Shown: piece after piece, positions 59,554 through 64,000 of the stretch
Position numbering within the stretch: position 1 is the first letter of the stretch
Layout: each line of letters begins with the position of its first letter
Source: 70-18 sp041691815
GTDB taxonomy: Bacteria > Pseudomonadota > Alphaproteobacteria > Acetobacterales > Acetobacteraceae
Assembly (NCBI GenBank): GCA_041691815.1
Contig: JBEPTZ010000005.1
Span: 1 to 64,000, forward strand
Direction of reading: 5' to 3'
DNA length: 64,000 nucleotides
Made by a program: the position numbers and the translations under genes
The notes under the pieces: generated by a model
Told to the model about the DNA's origin: nothing
The model's database searches: none
Seen by the model: only the letters and a program-made list of their open reading frames with translations

Positions 59554-61101
59554 CTACTCGGTGAGGCCGAGTTTGGCGGCCAACCCGATGCGCTGCAGCT
59601 TGCCGGTGGCGCCCTTGGGGATTTCGGCCATGAACAGGATCTTGCGCGGCACCTTGAACTGCGCCAGCCGCTGGGCGGCGAAATCGCGCAGGCCGTGCTC
59701 ATCGAGCGTGTGGCCCTCGCGCAGCACCACCACGGCGGCCACCTCCTCGCCAAGCTTGCTGTGCGGCATGCCGAAGGTCACCACCTGCTGCACCGCCGGG
59801 TGGTCCATCAGCACGACATCCACCTCCAGCGGGGATATCTTTTCGCCGCCGCGGTTGATGATCTCCTTCAGGCGGCCGGTGAGGCGCAGATAGCCCTCGG
59901 CGTCCAGCGTGCCCTGGTCGCCGGTGCGGAACCAGCCATTGGTGAAGGCGCTGGCATTGGCGGTCGGGTTGTTCTCGTAGCCGGCGGTGACGTTGCGGCC
60001 GCGGATCACCACCTCGCCGAGGTCGCCCGGCGCCAGCAGCGTGCCGGCTTCGTCCATGATGGCGACCTCGGGGCCGGCGGCGAGGCCGACCGAGCCGGCG
60101 TGATGCACGCGCGGCGGCAGCGGGTTGCAGCACATCTGGTGCGAGGCCTCGGTCATGCCGTAGGCCTCGATCACCGGCACGGCGAACGCCGCTTCCATCG
60201 CAGTCATCACCTGCGGCGGCAGGCTGGAGGAGGAGGAGCGGATGAAGCGCAGCCGGCTCGCCTCGATCACCGCCTTGTTGCGCCCGGCCAGCCCGAGGAT
60301 CGCCTGGTGCATGGTCGGCACCGCGGTGTACCAGCTGGGCTTTGCGTCGCCGAACCAGGTGAAGAAGCGGAAGGCGTTGAAGCCGGGCGTGCAGATGGTG
60401 GACGCACCGGCGGCCATCGAGGACAGCACGGCGGCGATCAGGCCGTGGATGTGGAACAGCGGCATGATGTTGAGGCAGGTATCGGCCGGCGTCAGCGCGA
60501 GCGTCTCGACGATATGGTAGGCCGAGGCGGTGACGTTGATGTGGCGCAACGGCACGATCTTCGGGCGCGAGGTGGTGCCGGAGGTGTGCAGCACCAGCGC
60601 CACGTCCTGCGCCTCGGCCGGGCCGGGATGCGTGGGCGTGCCGGACAGCGGCTGCTCGGGCACCAGGGTGAAGGCGCCGGCGGCGGCCGGGTCGGGCACC
60701 AGCTCGATCACCGGGATGTTGTGCGCGGCGGCGACCTCGCGGGCCGGGCTGTCCATGCCGCGCAGGATGACCAGGGCGCGGGCGTGCAGGTCGGAGAGGT
60801 AGAACTCAAACTCGTCGCGGCGGTAGCCGGGGTTCAGCGGCGCGGTGGTGGCGGCACAGGCGACGGCGAGGAAGCTGGTGGCCATTTCCGGGCCATTCGG
60901 CAGCACGATCGCCACCCGGTCGTTGCGGCCGATGCCCATGCGATTGAGATCGGCGACGGTGCGGGTGGCGAGCGCCCGCAGCGCGCCGTGGGTCAGCCAG
61001 GGGCGGGCGCCTTCCAGGCTCTGCGGCATGCCGATTGCCGGCGCGTCGTTCGCACCTCGCGCCAGTGCTCCGGCGATTGTGTCGGCGGCATAAACAGTCA
61101 T
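59554..61101 (-). CDS. AMP-forming acyl-CoA synthetase, oxalyl-CoA synthetase (AAE3)-like
   Basis: This 515-residue ANL-superfamily ligase has the P-loop LVLHTSGTTSRPKIVPL, the A5 motif EAYGMTEASHQMCCNPLPP, GWFRTGDQG and the catalytic-Lys segment PKGATGKLQRIG. Details such as SWYTAVPTMHQAIL, FIRSSSSSLPPQV and RLKEIINRGGEKISPLEVD closely follow the AAE3 type, which in plants and fungi forms oxalyl-CoA. The start at 61101 has GGGGAGG upstream. It precedes the panE-like gene and is divergent from rnhB. Oxalate use needs testing. Confidence 0.88.
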   Translation of the reverse strand: MTVYAADTIAGALARGANDAPAIGMPQSLEGARPWLTHGALRALATRTVADLNRMGIGRNDRVAIVLPNGPEMATSFLAVACAATTAPLNPGYRRDEFEFYLSDLHARALVILRGMDSPAREVAAAHNIPVIELVPDPAAAGAFTLVPEQPLSGTPTHPGPAEAQDVALVLHTSGTTSRPKIVPLRHINVTASAYHIVETLALTPADTCLNIMPLFHIHGLIAAVLSSMAAGASTICTPGFNAFRFFTWFGDAKPSWYTAVPTMHQAILGLAGRNKAVIEASRLRFIRSSSSSLPPQVMTAMEAAFAVPVIEAYGMTEASHQMCCNPLPPRVHHAGSVGLAAGPEVAIMDEAGTLLAPGDLGEVVIRGRNVTAGYENNPTANASAFTNGWFRTGDQGTLDAEGYLRLTGRLKEIINRGGEKISPLEVDVVLMDHPAVQQVVTFGMPHSKLGEEVAAVVVLREGHTLDEHGLRDFAAQRLAQFKVPRKILFMAEIPKGATGKLQRIGLAAKLGLTE

Positions 61102-61199
61102 AGCGGCCTCCCCCTCATCGTTGTCCGCTGATGGCATAGCCTTTCAGCGGCCGGTGGTGAAGGGTTCCCCTCGGCGCGGCAGGGTTGCTACCGTGCCGG

Positions 61200-61841
61200 A
61201 TGCTTGAGAACGCGCGAATCGCCGCCGCCGGACGGGTGGCCGGCATCGATGAGGTCGGGCGCGGCCCGCTGGCCGGGCCGGTGCTGGCCGCCGCCGTGGT
61301 GCTGCCACGGCCGGTGCCGCCGGCGCTGCTGATATTACTCGATGATTCCAAGAAGTTGCGGCCGGCAGCGCGCGAGGCGGCATTTGCCGCGTTGCGCGCC
61401 ACGCCGGAGGTGGAGATCGGCGTCGGCGCGGCGTCGGTGGCGGAGATTCTGGCGCTGAACATCCTGGGCGCCAGCCTGCTGGCGATGCGCCGCGCGGTGC
61501 TGCGGCTGCCGGCGGCGCCCAGCCTGGCGCTGGTGGACGGCAACCGGCCGCCCTCGCTGCCCTGCGCGGTGCGTTGCATCGTCGGCGGCGACGGGCTGGA
61601 ACCGGCGATTGCGGCCGCCTCGATCATCGCCAAGGTGCTGCGCGACCGGGCGATGGCGCTGCTGGATCGGCGGTATCCCGGCTATGGCTGGGCGGAGAAT
61701 GCCGGCTACGGCACCGCCGCGCATCGCGCCGGACTGCACCGGCTGGGCATCACAGCACATCACCGCACCGGCTTCGGCACCGTGCGGCGGCTGGTTCTGG
61801 CCAATATCAATGTTGACGCGGTCACGATTGACGTGGCCTGA
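61200..61841 (+). CDS. rnhB: Ribonuclease HII
   Basis: RNase HII removes single ribonucleotides and RNA primers from DNA. The 213-residue enzyme has GIDEVGRGPLAGPV with the first catalytic acids, DDSKKL, ALVDGNRPP and IAAASIIAKVLRDR. The ATG at 61200 is chosen; a TTG at 61185 is not needed. ccrM begins 48 bases after the stop, an arrangement often seen in Alphaproteobacteria. Confidence 0.96.
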   Translation: MLENARIAAAGRVAGIDEVGRGPLAGPVLAAAVVLPRPVPPALLILLDDSKKLRPAAREAAFAALRATPEVEIGVGAASVAEILALNILGASLLAMRRAVLRLPAAPSLALVDGNRPPSLPCAVRCIVGGDGLEPAIAAASIIAKVLRDRAMALLDRRYPGYGWAENAGYGTAAHRAGLHRLGITAHHRTGFGTVRRLVLANINVDAVTIDVA

Positions 61842-61889
61842 CGGAGTTCGTCACGCTGGTTTCCCCGTTTCGGAGTTAGCATCATCGCC

Positions 61890-62978
61890 GTGGAGAGTGT
61901 CTGGGAACTGCCGCTGGATCAGGTGTTGCTCGGCGATGCGGTGCGCATGATGCGCATGCTGCCGGACGGCGGGGTCCACTGCGTGTTCGCCGACCCGCCC
62001 TATAACCTGCAACTGCGCGGCGAGTTGCGGCGGCCGGATGACAGCCTGGTGGACGGGGTGGATGACGACTGGGACCGGTTCACCGATTTCGCCGCCTATG
62101 ACGCCTTCACCCGCGAATGGCTGGGCGAATGCCGCCGGCTGCTGCGGCCGGACGGCACGCTGTGGGTGATCGGCAGCTACCACAACATCTTCCGCATTGG
62201 AGCGATTTTGCAGGAGATGGGGTTCTGGATCCTCAACGACGTGGTGTGGCGCAAGGCCAACCCGATGCCGAATTTCCGCGGCCGGCGATTCACCAACGCG
62301 CATGAGACGATGATCTGGGCGGCGCGGGCGCAGGGCAGCCGCTACCGCTTCAACTACCAGGCGATGAAGGCGCTGAACGACGATGTGCAGATGCGCAGCG
62401 ACTGGTTCATCCCGCTGTGCACCGGCGCCGAGCGGTTGCGCAACGAGCATGGGCTGAAGCTGCATCCGACGCAGAAGCCGGAGGCGCTGCTGCATCGGGT
62501 GCTGGTCTCCTCCACGCATCCCGGCGATGTGGTGCTGGACCCGTTTTCCGGCACCGGCACCACCGCGGTGGTGGCCAAGCGGCTGGGGCGGCATTTCATC
62601 GGCATCGAGCGGCATCCGGCCTATGTCGAGGCCGCACTCGGCCGCCTCGCGCGGACCGAGATCGCCTCGTCCGAGAGCATGGCGGTGACGCCGGGCCGGC
62701 GCGAGATGCCGCGGGTGCCGTTTGGCGGGCTGGTGGAGCGCGGCGTGCTGCCGCCCGGCACGGTGCTGACCGACCGGACCCGGCGTGTGCAGGCGGTGGT
62801 GGCGGCCGACGGGTCGATCCGCGCCGGGGCGTTGCAGGGCTCGATCCACAAGATCGGTGCGGCGGTGCAGAACGCCCCCTCGTGCAACGGCTGGACGTTC
62901 TGGCATTTCGAGCGGGACGGCGAATGGCTGGCGATCGACGTGCTGCGGCAAGGTGCTGCGGAACAGCCGCCAGCCTGA
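61890..62978 (+). CDS. ccrM: CcrM-type DNA adenine methyltransferase (GANTC)
   Basis: CcrM methylates adenine in GANTC and couples methylation to the cell cycle in Alphaproteobacteria. The 362-residue beta-class methylase starts at GTG. It has the target motif DPPYNLQL, the AdoMet motif DPFSGTGTTAVVA and IGIERHPAYVEAA. After the catalytic part comes the RAMA-type C-terminal domain (VVAADGSIRAGALQGSIHKIGA), typical of CcrM. The gene lies downstream of rnhB. No restriction partner is present, so it is a solitary methylase. Confidence 0.94.
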   Translation: MESVWELPLDQVLLGDAVRMMRMLPDGGVHCVFADPPYNLQLRGELRRPDDSLVDGVDDDWDRFTDFAAYDAFTREWLGECRRLLRPDGTLWVIGSYHNIFRIGAILQEMGFWILNDVVWRKANPMPNFRGRRFTNAHETMIWAARAQGSRYRFNYQAMKALNDDVQMRSDWFIPLCTGAERLRNEHGLKLHPTQKPEALLHRVLVSSTHPGDVVLDPFSGTGTTAVVAKRLGRHFIGIERHPAYVEAALGRLARTEIASSESMAVTPGRREMPRVPFGGLVERGVLPPGTVLTDRTRRVQAVVAADGSIRAGALQGSIHKIGAAVQNAPSCNGWTFWHFERDGEWLAIDVLRQGAAEQPPA

Positions 62979-63303
62979 CCGATAACCCGGGAGGCGCGCC
63001 TGCAGCGCGCCGCGACTGCGCCGTGAACTGCGCCATCAGCGCGCCATTCGCCTCGCGCGGGTACCGTACGCGCCATCCGCTTTGCGCCTTGAGGGCGCAG
63101 TCGGAAGGCGCGAGGTATCCCTCTTCTTCAACCGACGTGCCTGCGCCCCAGATATCATGAAATAGGAAAATAGTCAAGATTCGTGCGTCACCGTTAGCCT
63201 GATGGACCATTCTTGTTGCCGCATCATCGCCGCTCCTGGCGTGGCGGCGCTGCTGGGAGCGCTGGCTACCCTGGCGATCCCCGGGGGAGCCAGCGGCGGC
63301 CGG
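62979..63303. other. Non-coding stretch between ccrM and the alcohol dehydrogenase gene
   Basis: These 325 bases hold no gene I can support. The left half is GC-rich, with repeated CTGCGCC units (63015-63041) and a small stem-loop TGCGCC-TTGAG-GGCGCA near 63085. A short AT-rich tract (63152-63180) suggests a promoter or a decayed element. An open frame from 63202 starting MDHSCCRIIAAPG looks like a signal sequence but becomes antisense to the dehydrogenase. Confidence 0.5.
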
Positions 63304-64000
63304 TCAGTAGACCACCACGCTGCGGATGCTCTCGCCGCGGCGCATCAGGTCGAAGCCCTCGTTGATCCGCTCGAATGGCAGCACATGGGTGATCAGGTCG
63401 TCGATGTTGATGCGGCCTTCCATGTACCAGTCGACGATGCGCGGCACATCGGTGCGGCCGCGGGCGCCGCCGAACGCGGTGCCCATCCAGCTTCGCCCGG
63501 TGACCAGCTGGAACGGGCGGGTGCTGATCTCCTGGCCGGCGCCGGCAACGCCGATGACGATGCTCTTGCCCCAGCCGCGATGCGCGCATTCCAGCGCCTG
63601 GCGCATCAGCGTGGTGTTGCCGACGCATTCGAAGCTGTAGTCGGCGCCGCCCTTGGTGAGGTTGACCAGATAGGGCACCAGGTCGCCCTCGACCTCCTTC
63701 GGGTTGACGAAATCGGTCATGCCGAATTTTTCCGCCATGGCGCGGCGGCCGGGATTGATGTCGACGCCGACGATCTGCTCGGCGCCGACCATGCGCAGGC
63801 CCTGGATCACGTTGAGCCCGATGCCGCCGAGGCCGAACACCACGGCGCGGCAGCCCATCTCGGCGCGGGCGGTGTTGATCACCGCGCCGATGCCGGTGGT
63901 GACGCCGCAGCCGATGTAGCAGACCTTGTCGAACGGCGCGTCGGGGCGGATTTTCGCCAGCGCGATCTCCGGCAGCACGGTGTGGTTGGCGAAGGTGGAG
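63304..64000 (-). CDS. adhC: Class III alcohol dehydrogenase / S-(hydroxymethyl)glutathione dehydrogenase (5' truncated)
   Basis: This zinc-dependent enzyme oxidises the glutathione adduct of formaldehyde. The visible 231 residues start inside the catalytic domain with STFANHTVLPEIALAKI, continue with CYIGCGVTTGIGAVINTA, the NAD-binding GLGGIGLNVIQGLRMVGA with acidic Asp in VGVDINPGRR, FECVGNTTLMRQAL, and end with the family-typical GESIRSVVVY. The N-terminal zinc-site region lies beyond the window. The next genes upstream are unknown. Confidence 0.93.
   Translation of the reverse strand, partial: STFANHTVLPEIALAKIRPDAPFDKVCYIGCGVTTGIGAVINTARAEMGCRAVVFGLGGIGLNVIQGLRMVGAEQIVGVDINPGRRAMAEKFGMTDFVNPKEVEGDLVPYLVNLTKGGADYSFECVGNTTLMRQALECAHRGWGKSIVIGVAGAGQEISTRPFQLVTGRSWMGTAFGGARGRTDVPRIVDWYMEGRINIDDLITHVLPFERINEGFDLMRRGESIRSVVVY

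Noticed and set aside
62596..63210. Minus-strand open frame of 204 codons reaching into ccrM
   Set aside because: Most of it is antisense to ccrM. The first 70 codons lie in the non-coding region and I could not tie them to a family.
63202..64000. Plus-strand frame starting MDHSCCRIIAAPGVAALLG, open to the window end
   Set aside because: The first 33 codons look like a signal peptide, but the rest is precisely antisense to the well supported alcohol dehydrogenase. Absence of a stop reflects GC bias.

Overview
The window is about 64 kb of very GC-rich bacterial chromosome, densely packed with genes on both strands. It looks like an alphaproteobacterium of the Acetobacteraceae/Rhodospirillales type. 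This is an inference from gene content: a CcrM-type adenine methylase next to rnhB, a bolA / dnaJ-like / cobS / cobT neighbourhood, the hopanoid transporter HpnN, ETF-ubiquinone oxidoreductase, a fused cysNC, and an alphaproteobacterial SOS box (GTTC-N7-GTTC). I found no tRNA, rRNA, CRISPR array, transposase or phage gene. The window is cut inside mutS on the left and inside a class III alcohol dehydrogenase gene on the right.

Layout. 1-5.6 kb: mutS (5' truncated), glnD and a small exported protein. 5.6-10.4 kb (minus): HpnN and a translationally coupled exported glycosidase-like protein. 10.7-14.2 kb (minus): an orphan molybdenum hydroxylase large subunit followed by pobA, whose only sensible start codon is ACG. 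14.3-18.6 kb (minus): an RND efflux pump and its adaptor. 18.8-21.5 kb: an HMG-CoA lyase / class III CoA-transferase pair and a cupin. 21.5-29.9 kb: secA (minus), then PPIase, argJ, an exported propeller-like protein, a GNAT-NUDIX fusion and a CinA-like protein. 30-36.7 kb: DUF2889, a ribbon-helix-helix protein, bolA, a DnaJ-like protein, cobS, cobT, a TauD-type dioxygenase and an exported protein. 36.7-42.4 kb: a DsbA-like protein, a GGT-like lipoprotein, an aminotransferase, a small duplicated protein and ETF-QO. 42.5-49.6 kb: family 4 uracil-DNA glycosylase, lytic transglycosylase, then a tightly spaced run of moaB, a VOC protein, a D-aminopeptidase, a RuBisCO-like protein and a cupin. 49.7-53.6 kb: a subtilase-like protease, then a ureohydrolase coupled to a DUF3445 (heme N-demethylase type) protein. 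53.7-58.5 kb: cysD-cysNC, a glycosyltransferase and an SOS-linked radical SAM protein. 58.6-64 kb: panE-like and oxalyl-CoA-synthetase-like genes, rnhB, ccrM, a non-coding stretch and adhC.

Several units suggest specific biology. The RuBisCO-like protein plus cupin resemble the methylthioadenosine-to-isoprenoid shunt described in Rhodospirillum rubrum. HMG-CoA lyase plus CoA-transferase could activate and split 3-hydroxy-3-methylglutarate. The ureohydrolase and the N-demethylase-type protein overlap by three bases and may act on N-methylated guanidino compounds. HpnN is coupled to a secreted glycosidase-like protein.

The least explained signal is non-coding. An AT-rich double-hairpin repeat of roughly 120-150 bp sits immediately after stop codons at four loci, with a conserved core between the hairpins. 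It has supplied the stop codon of the RuBisCO-like gene and is split around a small gene at 40.3-40.8 kb. A second repeat of 49 bp occurs twice at 46/49 identity.
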